64,000 nucleotides of DNA from Blastopirellula marina (GTDB lineage Bacteria > Planctomycetota > Planctomycetia > Pirellulales > Pirellulaceae). Each line of letters opens with the position of its first letter. The stretch's first letter is position 1. A model generated the notes under the pieces. It was given only the letters and a program-made list of their open reading frames with translations. It had not been told where the DNA came from and did no database searches. Shown one piece after another: positions 16,370 through 25,563 of this stretch. Both the position numbers and the translations under genes were made by a program. Where the stretch lies: NCBI RefSeq assembly GCF_002967765.1, contig NZ_PUHY01000005.1:496001-560000 (forward strand), written 5' to 3'.

Positions 16370-16804
16370 ATGATCGACCATCAGCGGGGGCGTCAGGAAG
16401 CTGGCCTTCTCGACAATTTGAAGACCGGACTGAAAGTCAAACGGCGTATTTTGCTCGGCAAATTACCCACCACACTTCGTGCGGTTGAGCTTCGTCGTGG
16501 GGCGTTTCGGCGAATGCTTGAGGCGGCAATTATCGATCTGCGAGGCGAGATCGGATTGCTTGAGGCAGCGGCGGTTAGCGAATGCACTTACTGGGTGAGC
16601 AGCGTTGCAATGGCGGATTGGATTCTCCGCCACAAATTGAATGACCTGAGCGGTACTGAACTGTCTCAGATCGCTCGACAGCAAGCCGCTTCAATGGGCC
16701 GTTGTCGCTCTGTCATGGCTGAATTGCTGCAAGACGAAAAGAAGGCCAGTTCGCTGCTAGAGGAAATTCAGAGGCGGTTTGACGCACAGGAGGCAATCGA
16801 ATGA
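16370..16804 (+). CDS. Phage protein, possible small terminase subunit
   Basis: The 144-residue protein is strongly helical and basic in its first half (LKTGLKVKRRILLGKL, VELRRGAFRRMLEAAI) and ends in an acidic helix. I do not recognise a family. Position at the head of the structural operon, two genes before TerL, is what suggests a small terminase subunit. Its stop overlaps the next ATG (ATGA), so the two are translationally coupled. Confidence 0.5.
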   Translation: MIDHQRGRQEAGLLDNLKTGLKVKRRILLGKLPTTLRAVELRRGAFRRMLEAAIIDLRGEIGLLEAAAVSECTYWVSSVAMADWILRHKLNDLSGTELSQIARQQAASMGRCRSVMAELLQDEKKASSLLEEIQRRFDAQEAIE

Positions 16805-17154
16805 TCACTGAATCCAAGTTTGGACGACGCACAAAGCTCTGGAATTGCCTCAGCCAGAAATTGCAACACCGACATCGAACGGGGCAGAAATCCCCCGATC
16901 TCGATCACTCGGGATTGGCAATGCAAATCGCGATCGCTGGCCACTCCGGACGGCTCTGGACTAACACGCCGGAGGAATTAGCTGAAGCGATCTTAAATGC
17001 TCCCGCAACGCCACCTGAGGGCGATGAGATTTTTCAGCTCGAACTAAACATTTGCCGCGCTGAGATCAGCCAAGAGTGGTCCCGCGAACTTAACTATTTG
17101 TTGGCGGGCATTGAACCTAAATTAGATGTGCCACGATTCACGGAAGACGATTAG
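16801..17154 (+). CDS. Phage protein of unknown function
   Basis: The 117-residue protein begins with a basic stretch and has an acidic, helical second half (PPEGDEIFQLELNICRAEIS). It overlaps the previous gene by 4 bases and is 2 bases before the next one. No family is recognised; it might be a head-assembly or packaging factor by position. Confidence 0.5.
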   Translation: MITESKFGRRTKLWNCLSQKLQHRHRTGQKSPDLDHSGLAMQIAIAGHSGRLWTNTPEELAEAILNAPATPPEGDEIFQLELNICRAEISQEWSRELNYLLAGIEPKLDVPRFTEDD

Positions 17155-17156
17155 TC

Positions 17157-17540
17157 ATGAGTTATCAAGTCCGCGTTTCAGTTGGACCCGCCAACAACGC
17201 ATTAACGAGCAAAACTCTTAAGGCCTTCTCGGTCAACGAAAACACCGGTATCGAAATGCTAGACGCGATGCATTCGCCCGCCGTGACTGACGTGACCGAA
17301 GACATCGAACTCGATGAAGGCGTGCTGTACCGACTCGAATTGACCACCACGTTTGAAGGCGGTAGTGGCGTCGTCAACAAGCTTCTACGTGCCCGCGCTG
17401 AACAATTTCAATTCCAAGTCGACGAGGGCAAAACGGAACCCTTAGCCGTCCTGTCTTGGGATGAACTGAGCAGTTCAAGTTCAAGCAGTAGCCCAAGCAG
17501 CAGTTCAAGCATTTCCAGTTCTTCGAGTAGCAGCGGCTAA
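17157..17540 (+). CDS. Phage protein with C-terminal poly-serine tail
   Basis: The 127-residue protein reads as a compact beta-rich domain of about 100 residues (YQVRVSVGPANNALT, VLYRLELTTTFEGGSG) followed by about 23 residues that are almost only serine (interrupted by Pro, Ile and a final Gly). The serine codons are mixed AGT/AGC/TCA/TCG/TCC, so the tract is maintained at protein level and is not a simple DNA slippage repeat. Similar Ser-rich tails are familiar from planctomycete phage-like proteins. Its role is unknown, perhaps a decoration or fibre-like protein. Confidence 0.55.
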   Translation: MSYQVRVSVGPANNALTSKTLKAFSVNENTGIEMLDAMHSPAVTDVTEDIELDEGVLYRLELTTTFEGGSGVVNKLLRARAEQFQFQVDEGKTEPLAVLSWDELSSSSSSSSPSSSSSISSSSSSSG

Positions 17541-17558
17541 GCTCCTAAGGAATTCACG

Positions 17559-19127
17559 TTGAGCCAAGGAATGGTGACAGGTCCGGTCTTATCTCCAGCG
17601 GCGTTTCGCTCTGCGCTGATGATCGAAGATCCAGCGACGGGGGAAACCGTGCCTCTGGATTCGGCCTTAGATGGCTGGCAACGTGCTGACTTTGAAGCAA
17701 TGGACCCGGCCCTGGTTCGCGTTTGCCGAGGTCCACATGAAGGGCCTGAAGGATGCTGGCTTGAACGCGCGAGAGGTCACTCAAAAACGACGGACATCGC
17801 AATTCAGGTCTCCTATCTGCTGCTTTCATCCCCTAATGCAATTCGCGGCGTGGGGGCTGCTGCCTCGAAAGATCAGGCCAAAATCCTCCGCAATTCGATT
17901 GAGCGATTAAAGCGACTTAATCCCGAATTATTTTCGGCGCTGGAGATTTTGAATTTCCGTGTCCGAAATGTGACGACGGGTAGCGAGTTGGAAATTATTT
18001 CTGCCGACGCCAGCACAAGTTTTGGTCTACAAGTCGACTTTATCGTGGCAGATGAAGTCACGCATTGGGAAGGTGATCAAGGGGAACGGCTTTGGGGGTC
18101 GCTGTTTTCGGCTGCTGCAAAAAATTCCCGGTGCCTCTTGCTGGTAATTTCGAATGCGGGCGAGCTTGGATCGTGGCAGCATCAAATTCGCGAGGCAATC
18201 AGGCTTGAAAACACCTGGCATTTTAATTCGTTGGATGGCCCTCAAGCGTCTTGGTTGGATCAATCACGCCTTGATCAACAGCGTCGACTGCTGCCCGAAA
18301 TTTTATATCTCAGGTATTGGGAAAATCGGTGGACCGGTTCGAGCGAATCGGCATTCACCGCTGAGCAAATCCAAGCTGCGATTGCCGCAGGCGAATTCCT
18401 TGCCTCACCTTCGACTAGCGGAACATTTCATTTCGCTAGTCGAGGGTGGGTGTTTTTCGGTGCGTTGGATCTTGGAATTCGCCAAGACTTTTCGGCGTTT
18501 GCAATTGTCTCGAAGCACGTCGGTTGGCGGGCCTGGGATGAAAAGCCAGTGCCGTTAACTCGCCTGCAAAAATCGCTGATCGACATCGGAGAAATTGAGC
18601 CTCCTGAGCCGGAATTAATTGAATCGGGCGAAGAGGGAACCGGCAAGCTACGGCTTGTGTCGCTCACATTATGGCGACCTGGAAACGGCGTGCACGTCGA
18701 CGTTGAAGCGGTTGAGCGGGCGATTATCGCAGCGCATGCAGAATTTAATTTGAATGCGATCTGGGCCGATCCAAGCCAAGCCGAATATTTGGGGCAGCGG
18801 CTTCGCAAACAAGGCGTTCCAGTCGAGGCACGCGATCAAACATTGCCGGCGCTGCATGAGCAGTGCTTAGCAACCTTGGATGCGTTCCGAGAGGGCATGG
18901 TGGAGCTTCCCAAAATTAGCGAGTTGCCTTCGTTAATTGCTGACCTGGAAAAGGCGGAAATTCTTGCACGCCAAACGAAGGTCCGGTTAGTGAGCCCTCG
19001 AATTTCGGGTGAGGGGCACGGTGACTGCTTGACCGCATTTTCCCTGGCTCTTTCGGCAGCACGATTTTCCCCGTCGAGTTGCATGCCAACGATCGCATCT
19101 GACACTCAACTCATAACGGTGATCTGA
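17559..19127 (+). CDS. terL: Terminase large subunit
   Basis: The 522-residue protein has a Walker A-like motif RARGHSKTT at about 69-77, Walker B VDFIVADEVTHW at about 155-166, and a C-terminal RNase H-type nuclease with the first acid in ALDLGIRQDFSAF and a late acid in GHGDCLTAF. It packages DNA into the procapsid and cuts it. TTG 17559 is used because AAGGA lies nine bases upstream; an ATG four codons later has no well-spaced site. The first residues before the ATPase are compatible with adaptor contact. Confidence 0.88.
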   Translation: MSQGMVTGPVLSPAAFRSALMIEDPATGETVPLDSALDGWQRADFEAMDPALVRVCRGPHEGPEGCWLERARGHSKTTDIAIQVSYLLLSSPNAIRGVGAAASKDQAKILRNSIERLKRLNPELFSALEILNFRVRNVTTGSELEIISADASTSFGLQVDFIVADEVTHWEGDQGERLWGSLFSAAAKNSRCLLLVISNAGELGSWQHQIREAIRLENTWHFNSLDGPQASWLDQSRLDQQRRLLPEILYLRYWENRWTGSSESAFTAEQIQAAIAAGEFLASPSTSGTFHFASRGWVFFGALDLGIRQDFSAFAIVSKHVGWRAWDEKPVPLTRLQKSLIDIGEIEPPEPELIESGEEGTGKLRLVSLTLWRPGNGVHVDVEAVERAIIAAHAEFNLNAIWADPSQAEYLGQRLRKQGVPVEARDQTLPALHEQCLATLDAFREGMVELPKISELPSLIADLEKAEILARQTKVRLVSPRISGEGHGDCLTAFSLALSAARFSPSSCMPTIASDTQLITVI

Positions 19128-19129
19128 GC

Positions 19130-20674
19130 ATGGCCGAAGAATTGGAAAGAAACATTGTTCCTTCAAAGCTGAATGCGGCAATTTCCTTGCTGAAACAGCT
19201 TGAATATTTCCCCAAGGATTATTCGCTCGAAGGCAAGAATTTAGAGGCGGAAACTACGAGGGTAGAAGTCGGCATTTTTCGTGCGATGAAGGACGAAAAA
19301 ATCACCGAGCTTGAGTGGGTCAAACATTTCTACTCTGACGCCCAATGGAAGCAGCTTGAGCAAGAGGTGGATGAGGAACTAGAGCTTGAGCAGCAGAAAA
19401 ACGAACTTTGGCAGCTTACGCAACGTCGCGGGGGCAGCCGTATTGATTGCAAAAATCCTTTTTCGGGAGATCATATTATGGCTGATACAGCTACTAAAGA
19501 CCCTCATATCGACGTCAAAAAACCATCGGCACGATTTTCGACTAAGCGCTGGGAAGGCAAGCACTCGAAGACAGGCCAACCTGTGCTTTGCCAGGGGCGA
19601 GCGGTTGAACATCCGAGTGAGCAAGACATGGCGTTCATCGGTGTTTTTGCGAAGCGTGCTGCCCAAAAATCGGGACTGATTCCGGGCGGCTTGAACGAAT
19701 TCGAAAACGAACTACTGACCGAATTAACGACCGATCATTCGTGGGTCGAAGAAAGCGGCGATCAGGCTTTGGAAATTAAAGGTCCGCGCGTGAAAGCGTT
19801 GCTGGATGACGGCGTTTCCGGGGGCCTCGAAATTGCCCCGATCGTTTTCGACGAAATGCTCATCAGGTTTCCGCTGTTGTTCGCCGAAATTTCCTCCTTC
19901 GTCGATCAGGTCGTTTTGCCTCGGGGGCGACGCGTTGAAGGTGCGAGTGTTGGAAATCCATCGGTCGCTTGGGGGGTTGGCGAAGGAACCGAAATCGGGT
20001 TGTTCAACACGGCTGATTTAGTTTCCGCGTTGGATACGTCAATTCATCCGGTCTCAGTCGCCATCGAAATCGGAAATGATTTCCTGGCTGATAGTCCCGC
20101 GAATATTGGGGCGATTTTGACCCAAAATATCGGCCAACGATTCGGAGAAGAACTAGACAAAGTCGTCGCGATTGGAAGCGGTGCCGATCGCCCCGGTGGG
20201 ATTCTACAAGCGGCTGGTGTTTCGGTCATCGCCTCGGTGAATGGGACCGGTGGGCCGGCAGTGGTTAGCGATTACGAAGCAATGCTTTTCGGCGTTCCCA
20301 AGCAATACCGACAAGCTGGTTCGGGAAGCGTGCGTTGGCTGATGAACGACGTCAGCTATGGCCGAGCGCGTAGCATTTCGGTTGGCTCTGGCGATCAACG
20401 TCGCGTGTTTGGGATGGAAACGAACGCCCACGAAAGCTACTCGCTTTTGGGTCGTCCGGTCAGCGTTCAAAACGACATCCCGAATTCGCAAATCGGCTTC
20501 GGGGATTTCCGAAAATATCGGCTCTATCGCCGCAGTGGAACGGGCGTTCGCTTTTCCAGCGAGGGCAAAGAGTTGATGCGAAAGAATTTGACCTTGATGG
20601 TCGCTCGCCAACGCTTAGGCGGTCGCGTCATGGATGCAAACGCATTTACTAAAACCACGAGCGCTCAAGCGTAA
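19130..20674 (+). CDS. HK97-type major capsid protein with N-terminal extension
   Basis: The 514-residue protein has the HK97 fold signature in its C-terminal 300 residues: SGGLEIAPIVFDEMLIRFP, VVLPRGRRVEGASVG, the helix FGEELDKVVAIGSG followed by PGGIL, and the end LTLMVARQRLGGRVMDANAF. The first about 116 residues are helical and charged and could be a scaffolding (delta) domain. A second ATG at 19478 (MADTATKD) has GGGAGA 7 bases upstream, so a shorter 398-residue form could also be made. No separate prohead protease gene was found. It starts 2 bases after the TerL stop. Confidence 0.85.
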   Translation: MAEELERNIVPSKLNAAISLLKQLEYFPKDYSLEGKNLEAETTRVEVGIFRAMKDEKITELEWVKHFYSDAQWKQLEQEVDEELELEQQKNELWQLTQRRGGSRIDCKNPFSGDHIMADTATKDPHIDVKKPSARFSTKRWEGKHSKTGQPVLCQGRAVEHPSEQDMAFIGVFAKRAAQKSGLIPGGLNEFENELLTELTTDHSWVEESGDQALEIKGPRVKALLDDGVSGGLEIAPIVFDEMLIRFPLLFAEISSFVDQVVLPRGRRVEGASVGNPSVAWGVGEGTEIGLFNTADLVSALDTSIHPVSVAIEIGNDFLADSPANIGAILTQNIGQRFGEELDKVVAIGSGADRPGGILQAAGVSVIASVNGTGGPAVVSDYEAMLFGVPKQYRQAGSGSVRWLMNDVSYGRARSISVGSGDQRRVFGMETNAHESYSLLGRPVSVQNDIPNSQIGFGDFRKYRLYRRSGTGVRFSSEGKELMRKNLTLMVARQRLGGRVMDANAFTKTTSAQA

Positions 20675-20819
20675 TATCAAATACAGGCAACGATCGGTTG
20701 CTGGTCGACGTTGGGATAGCCTCCCCGGGTGCTCGCACATAAACCGTGCATCAAGCCCCGGGAAGGCCTCCTGACACTGTTAACGTATTTCCCAACAACA
20801 TCATAAATGGACTTATACC
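20675..20819 (+). promoter_or_regulatory. Gap with an imperfect G+C-rich stem after the capsid gene
   Basis: 145 bases between capsid and the next gene. CCTCCCCGGG (around 20720) can pair with CCCGGGAAGG (around 20758), one mismatch, with a long loop. It lacks a U-run, so it may slow or attenuate transcription after the capsid gene rather than terminate it. The positions are approximate. Confidence 0.3.
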
Positions 20820-21410
20820 ATGGCCAAGAAAGCCGATGCACTGGAAAAAGAATATTTCGTTGTCGAGTTGAAAAACGACACTTGTTCGCCAGTGCAATTC
20901 CCTCCCCTGCAGCGCATGCTTCGGGCTGAGTTTTCACCGAACGAAATTCGGCTGAGAGATGCGGCCTCCCATGAACGCATGGGACTTCTACCGGGGGTCA
21001 TTGCCGGGCAACGGATTGAGCTAATTATCCAAGATCTCGACCCGCTTGGCCCTGGTCGAATTCCTGGGCAAGGTCGAATTCTGGAACCATTGCATCTGCC
21101 TGAACATGCCCGAACGAAGGACTGGATCGAACGGCTTCCGGCTCGCTTGGAAACTCAGGCTGATCTAGCCGACGTTGACGCTGGCACCTGGCTGTTCTGG
21201 ATGGCCCGGCTAGTGGAAGACGGACTGGCCGTTCCGTTGGCAAGCTCATTCGAGCTTCCCAGTCCTCAAGCCGTGAAAGATCGATTCGGCGAACCGATTT
21301 ATTCGGGCATTGGTCAACCGCCCGAGAAAATCAAACGGCGGGAATTGGCCGATCGTCTGCTTGAAGCATTGCTCGAAAAACTCGGGGCCAGCCTCGAAGA
21401 GCTTGCTTAA
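20820..21410 (+). CDS. Phage protein of unknown function before tape measure
   Basis: The 196-residue protein has an N-terminal beta-rich part (EYFVVELKNDTCSPVQFPPL), a middle helical part and a C-terminal helix (RRELADRLLEALLEKLGASLEEL). No family is recognised. Its position directly in front of the tape measure gene is where many phages carry tail assembly chaperones, but the sequence alone does not show that. Confidence 0.5.
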   Translation: MAKKADALEKEYFVVELKNDTCSPVQFPPLQRMLRAEFSPNEIRLRDAASHERMGLLPGVIAGQRIELIIQDLDPLGPGRIPGQGRILEPLHLPEHARTKDWIERLPARLETQADLADVDAGTWLFWMARLVEDGLAVPLASSFELPSPQAVKDRFGEPIYSGIGQPPEKIKRRELADRLLEALLEKLGASLEELA

Positions 21411-21449
21411 TTTTCTGGATAACGGCAACTAATTTTCAGGGGATGAATC

Positions 21450-23363
21450 ATGGCCATTGCAGCCGCTTCAGAAATCGCGAGAGCTTACCTATCGGTGCAA
21501 GTCGATGACCGAAAACTTGGGCCGGGTCTTAACGCGGTCAAAAAGCAAGTCGTCGACAATGCCGGTCAGATGGCCCAATTGGCAAGCCAAGCGTTGGCCG
21601 GTCTCGGTCTTGCGGCAACGGGGGTTGGCGTCCTCAAAGCGGCTGCCAATTACGAGACCGCAGCAACGGCCATGGAGGTCATGCTGGGATCGGCGGAAAA
21701 AGCCAAGGCCATGCTTACCGACCTGAATAAGTTTTCCCTCGAAACGCCTTTCACCCCGACGCAAGTCAACAACGCCGCCCAAAAGCTATTGGCTTTCGGT
21801 TTTGCTGGGGAAGAAGTGATCGGAACGCTGAAAACGTTGGGCGAGGTCTCATCAGCAACCGGCAAGCCTCTGGATCAACTGGCCGTCATTTATGGGCAAA
21901 TCCGCGGCGCTGGCCGACTGATGGGGCAGGATCTGCTTCAGCTAATTAATGCCGGTTTCAACCCGCTCCAAGAGATGTCCAAAAATACCGGCAAAAGCAT
22001 GTCGCAATTAAAAAAGGACATGGAAGCCGGGAATATCTCGTTCGAGATGGTCGAGGAAGCTTTTCGATCGGCAACCGGGGCTGGCGGACAATTCTTTCAG
22101 ATGATGGTGAAGCAGTCCAAGACGTTCAACGGCTTGATGTCGACGGTCACCGGCATGGTACAAGAGATTGCCCGGTCGATCGGAATGCAATTGCTTCCCG
22201 TTGCGAAGGAAATTATCGGGCTGGGAATCGGCATCGCCAACGCATTTGTTGCGGTGGATGCGGCAACCGGTGGCTTCTTAGCGCAAGTCACCATGACAAC
22301 TGGCGGATTACTTGGAATGACCCAGGCGATCATGGGCGTTAACACAGCCCTGAAAGTGCTGGGCATTACCTGGATGGGTCTTGGAAAGATCCTGCTTGCT
22401 GGAACTGGGATTGGTTTAATCGCCATCGCCCTTGGGGCTGCTGTAGTCAGCGTTCAACGACTTATCGGCTGGCTGGTGAATTTCGAGACCGTGCAAAATT
22501 CCCTTTCAACGGCAACCGACGAATTCGCTGAAGCCTGGGAACATCTCAAAGCCACTGCCGAGGTTGTTGGAAGGGCTTTATGGGGCGTGCTCGATTCCGT
22601 TGCTCAAGTCGTTTTCGGGCAAATCCTGCCAAGCTTTGACCAACTCGGGGAAACGATCGTAAGCGCGTTTGCCCGAGCGATCGATTACGTTTCCTTTTTT
22701 GCCTTAGAAGGAGCCAAGTGGATTCGCGTCCTAGTCGAGAACTGGGGAACGACGTGGTCCCTAATGTCGAATATCGTCGAAATGCACGCGCTCGAATTCG
22801 TCGATTTTTTCTTCAGTGCATTCCAGAAAATCAAATTGGCGGCAACGAGTTTTGCGGATTCCATGGCTGAAATCTTTGGCGTCATCGGCAAGGCAATTAC
22901 CTTACAAATTGACCCCATGGATGCGGCCAAGCAGATTTTCGAGGCGGGCAATAAATTCCGTGGTGCGCTTGGAAAGATCCTCTTGGAGAAGCTCCCCGAG
23001 AATCCCAGGCTCAAGCAATTGCGGGCAGAAATCGCCGCCAATTCTCAAACGCTGGTCGATGCGAAACGCGACCTGGACGAGTCGTACCGTTCACGCGCGA
23101 AAAAGCCTACCGAGGAAGAGAAAAAGCAAGGGCAGCAAAAGCAAATTCCCACCGTGGAAAAAAGTGGCCTCGACAGCGGATTCTATGCCTTTGATGCGAT
23201 CAGTAAAAAGCTGCAAGAAACGATGATCAAGGGCAAAGACGACACGTCCGAACAGCAGCTTGGCGAATTGAAAAAAATCGGCAAGACGGGCGAGGGGCAA
23301 CAAAAAACGCTGACCGACATTCAGCGGCTAATCCAATCCAATCGATTGCCGATCGCAAATTAA
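21450..23363 (+). CDS. Tape measure protein
   Basis: The 637-residue protein shows the tape measure N-terminal domain: TAMEVMLGSAEKAKAML, LNKFSLETPFTPTQVNNAAQKL, LLAFGFAGEEVIGTLKTLGE, then GRLMGQDLLQLINAGFNP. Hydrophobic segments follow at about 255-340 (LLPVAKEIIGLGIGIANAFVA, ILLAGTGIGLIAIALGAA), then coiled-coil-rich sequence. Tape measures set tail length and exit with DNA. At about 640 residues it would imply a tail of roughly 90-100 nm if extended fully helical. It stands out because no other tail gene was recognised in the element. Confidence 0.85.
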   Translation: MAIAAASEIARAYLSVQVDDRKLGPGLNAVKKQVVDNAGQMAQLASQALAGLGLAATGVGVLKAAANYETAATAMEVMLGSAEKAKAMLTDLNKFSLETPFTPTQVNNAAQKLLAFGFAGEEVIGTLKTLGEVSSATGKPLDQLAVIYGQIRGAGRLMGQDLLQLINAGFNPLQEMSKNTGKSMSQLKKDMEAGNISFEMVEEAFRSATGAGGQFFQMMVKQSKTFNGLMSTVTGMVQEIARSIGMQLLPVAKEIIGLGIGIANAFVAVDAATGGFLAQVTMTTGGLLGMTQAIMGVNTALKVLGITWMGLGKILLAGTGIGLIAIALGAAVVSVQRLIGWLVNFETVQNSLSTATDEFAEAWEHLKATAEVVGRALWGVLDSVAQVVFGQILPSFDQLGETIVSAFARAIDYVSFFALEGAKWIRVLVENWGTTWSLMSNIVEMHALEFVDFFFSAFQKIKLAATSFADSMAEIFGVIGKAITLQIDPMDAAKQIFEAGNKFRGALGKILLEKLPENPRLKQLRAEIAANSQTLVDAKRDLDESYRSRAKKPTEEEKKQGQQKQIPTVEKSGLDSGFYAFDAISKKLQETMIKGKDDTSEQQLGELKKIGKTGEGQQKTLTDIQRLIQSNRLPIAN

Positions 23364-23378
23364 TTAGGGGGCAGCAGG

Positions 23379-24620
23379 ATGCGATTTCTTTATCCCGAAG
23401 ATGGAAAGGCAGGCGGGCAATCCGCGTTGGAACGATCGCTTGTCTCGACGGTTGACACTTTTGGTCAAGGCCAGCGGGACTACACCGGGGCTATTTCGCA
23501 ATATCGGGCTTTTCAGTCCACCGTTTACACCGCCGTCAGCGCAATTTCTAAGCGGGCCTGCAAACAGCCGCTCAACGTCTCTCGAATTAAATCGCCCGGC
23601 GCGAAGCAACCGAATATCGACCAACTCGAACCGCTCGAATCGCATTTTCTACTAGATTGGTTTTCTGAACCGAATTCTTATATTCCGGGCTCGCAATTAC
23701 TGAGGGTGTTTTTCGAGTCGATTTTATTGACCGGACGGGGCACGCTTTGGGTCCGAGAAAAAGCGATCGATTATTTGCCCAGCCATTGGACTTGGCCGGC
23801 GCATACCAAAGAGAATCTTTTCGCGTATTTCAATTTTCAGCCCCCGGGTTTTGCTGAACCAATTCCAATTCCTGCTGAGGAAATCGCTCATTGTTATTTG
23901 CCCGATCCCGCAAACCCATTGGCGCCACTTTCCCCGGTCAGTGCCATTTCTCGGAATGTACGAATCGAAGAGTCGCTGCAACTGGCTCAGGAATCAGGGT
24001 ATTCCAATGGAATGATGCCAGGTTGGGCGGTCAAATTGGCCAAGATTGAGGGGGAAGGCGGCAAGCGTCCCGAATTATCCCCAATGCAGCGCCGTCAAAT
24101 TGAATCGATCCTGGGTCAAAAGCATGAAGGGTCTCACCAAAATCGACGCACATTTATTTTGGACGGCCTGATCGAAGAATTAATTCGCCTGACGACCACT
24201 CCCCAGGAAATGGATTTTATTAAGTCGGGAGAGTGGACCCGCCAGCAAATATTCGAGTCTTTCAGCGTCAATCCAATCATCGTTGGACGTGTTGAAGGAG
24301 CTAACCGAGCATCGGCAGCCGTCGCAGATCAAGCTTTCGTGGAAATGGCGGTAAATCCGCTTCTCACGATCGCAGGCGAATGCCTGACCAACCACGTCGC
24401 AAAATTGGCCGATCCTCGGTTGGTGATGTGGTTCGATCCTGCCATAGCGAACGACCCTGAACTACGTCTAAAAAAATGGGACATGCTCGCCAAAAATCGA
24501 TGTGTGACAATTAACGAAATTCGCCGGGCCGTGGGTAATTTACCTGATGTCGATTGGGGAGACGTGCCACCGGAAAGTGGCGGCAGTGGCCTTGAGGGAT
24601 TAATTGGCGGGGGCGGATAA
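23379..24620 (+). CDS. Phage portal protein
   Basis: The 413-residue protein has portal features: FQSTVYTAVSAISKRAC at about 46-62, WFSEPNSYIPGSQLLRVFFESILLTGRGTLWV at about 92-125, and EMDFIKSGEWTRQQIFESFSVNPIIVG at about 281-305, near the motif common to HK97-family portals (E..R..IA..F.VP..L.G). It forms the ring through which DNA enters. It lies after the tape measure gene, an unusual place for a portal. It starts 16 bases after the tape measure stop. Confidence 0.85.
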   Translation: MRFLYPEDGKAGGQSALERSLVSTVDTFGQGQRDYTGAISQYRAFQSTVYTAVSAISKRACKQPLNVSRIKSPGAKQPNIDQLEPLESHFLLDWFSEPNSYIPGSQLLRVFFESILLTGRGTLWVREKAIDYLPSHWTWPAHTKENLFAYFNFQPPGFAEPIPIPAEEIAHCYLPDPANPLAPLSPVSAISRNVRIEESLQLAQESGYSNGMMPGWAVKLAKIEGEGGKRPELSPMQRRQIESILGQKHEGSHQNRRTFILDGLIEELIRLTTTPQEMDFIKSGEWTRQQIFESFSVNPIIVGRVEGANRASAAVADQAFVEMAVNPLLTIAGECLTNHVAKLADPRLVMWFDPAIANDPELRLKKWDMLAKNRCVTINEIRRAVGNLPDVDWGDVPPESGGSGLEGLIGGGG

Positions 24621-24621
24621 A

Positions 24622-25497
24622 ATGATTCGCACGAAATCGAATCGGCAGAGCCGGACTTTGGCCCGAATTACCGCCTCTCAAAAAGCGGCTCGAAAAGTTA
24701 CGAAAACAGCGCGTGATTTTTTCAAATCCCAGGCTGAGCGGCTGGCGAATAAATTCAAAGCGAATGGCGGCGTTTTACTCGCTTCAGAATTGATGAATGC
24801 GGAAGACGAAAATGAGCGACTTCAGGGGGAATTGGTTTCGCCGCTGCTTGCGACCTGGGTCGCTGGCGCTCAATTAGCCCTGACCGACGTTGCACCGTTA
24901 AGACGGGCCATCTCGGCTGCCCACCTCCACCGGGAAAAAGTCTCTACGGCTACTTTGGCCAGCATCGAATACGAAATTGACGCCCTGGAAATTGAATTAG
25001 AAATTCCCCGGGAATTGCTTTTGAATATTCGAGCAGCCCTGGAAGAAAACCTGAACGCCCCCTACTGGCCCGATATTCAAGGCGTCGTTGTCCAGGATCT
25101 TCAAGCGATTATTGATTCCAGCGTGAGTGATGGCCTTTCGATCGTAAAAACCGCCCGAGCAATTCAAAACTCGATGACGAACTTGTCTCGCACCCGCGCT
25201 ATCCGAATTGCCCGAACCGAGGTTTCTGGGGCATTAAACGGGGGGCAGGTCGCTGGGATTCAGCAAATCGAAGCAGAGTCAGGGCTGGGCATGACCAAAG
25301 AATGGTTATCAGTCCACGGCTCAACCACCCGGGAAACACATTCCGAGGTAGACGGCCAAGAAGTTCCCGTTTCTGGGGAATTCACCGTTGGCGGCTATTC
25401 GTGCCGCTTTCCAGGCGATCATAGACTACCGGCTGAGGAAAGAATTAACTGCCAGTGCGGAGTTCTATCTGGATTTCTTTCCGCACAAGGGGGATGA
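24622..25497 (+). CDS. Phage head morphogenesis protein (SPP1 gp7/Mu F-like)
   Basis: The 291-residue protein from ATG 24622 overlaps the stop region of the portal gene; a TTG at 24604 is also possible. The C-terminal part has the Mu F/gp7 signature: ARTEVSGALNGGQVAGIQQ, KEWLSVHGSTTRETHSEVDGQ and the end RLPAEERINCQCGVL. These proteins are minor head proteins normally coded next to the portal gene, as here. The N-terminal half is helical. Confidence 0.85.
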   Translation: MIRTKSNRQSRTLARITASQKAARKVTKTARDFFKSQAERLANKFKANGGVLLASELMNAEDENERLQGELVSPLLATWVAGAQLALTDVAPLRRAISAAHLHREKVSTATLASIEYEIDALEIELEIPRELLLNIRAALEENLNAPYWPDIQGVVVQDLQAIIDSSVSDGLSIVKTARAIQNSMTNLSRTRAIRIARTEVSGALNGGQVAGIQQIEAESGLGMTKEWLSVHGSTTRETHSEVDGQEVPVSGEFTVGGYSCRFPGDHRLPAEERINCQCGVLSGFLSAQGG

Positions 25498-25563
25498 CAA
25501 TCGAGGTTTTTGAAATCATGATTGCGTTTGAACTAGCCAAATTTTCCAGCAAAGCAACATGAT

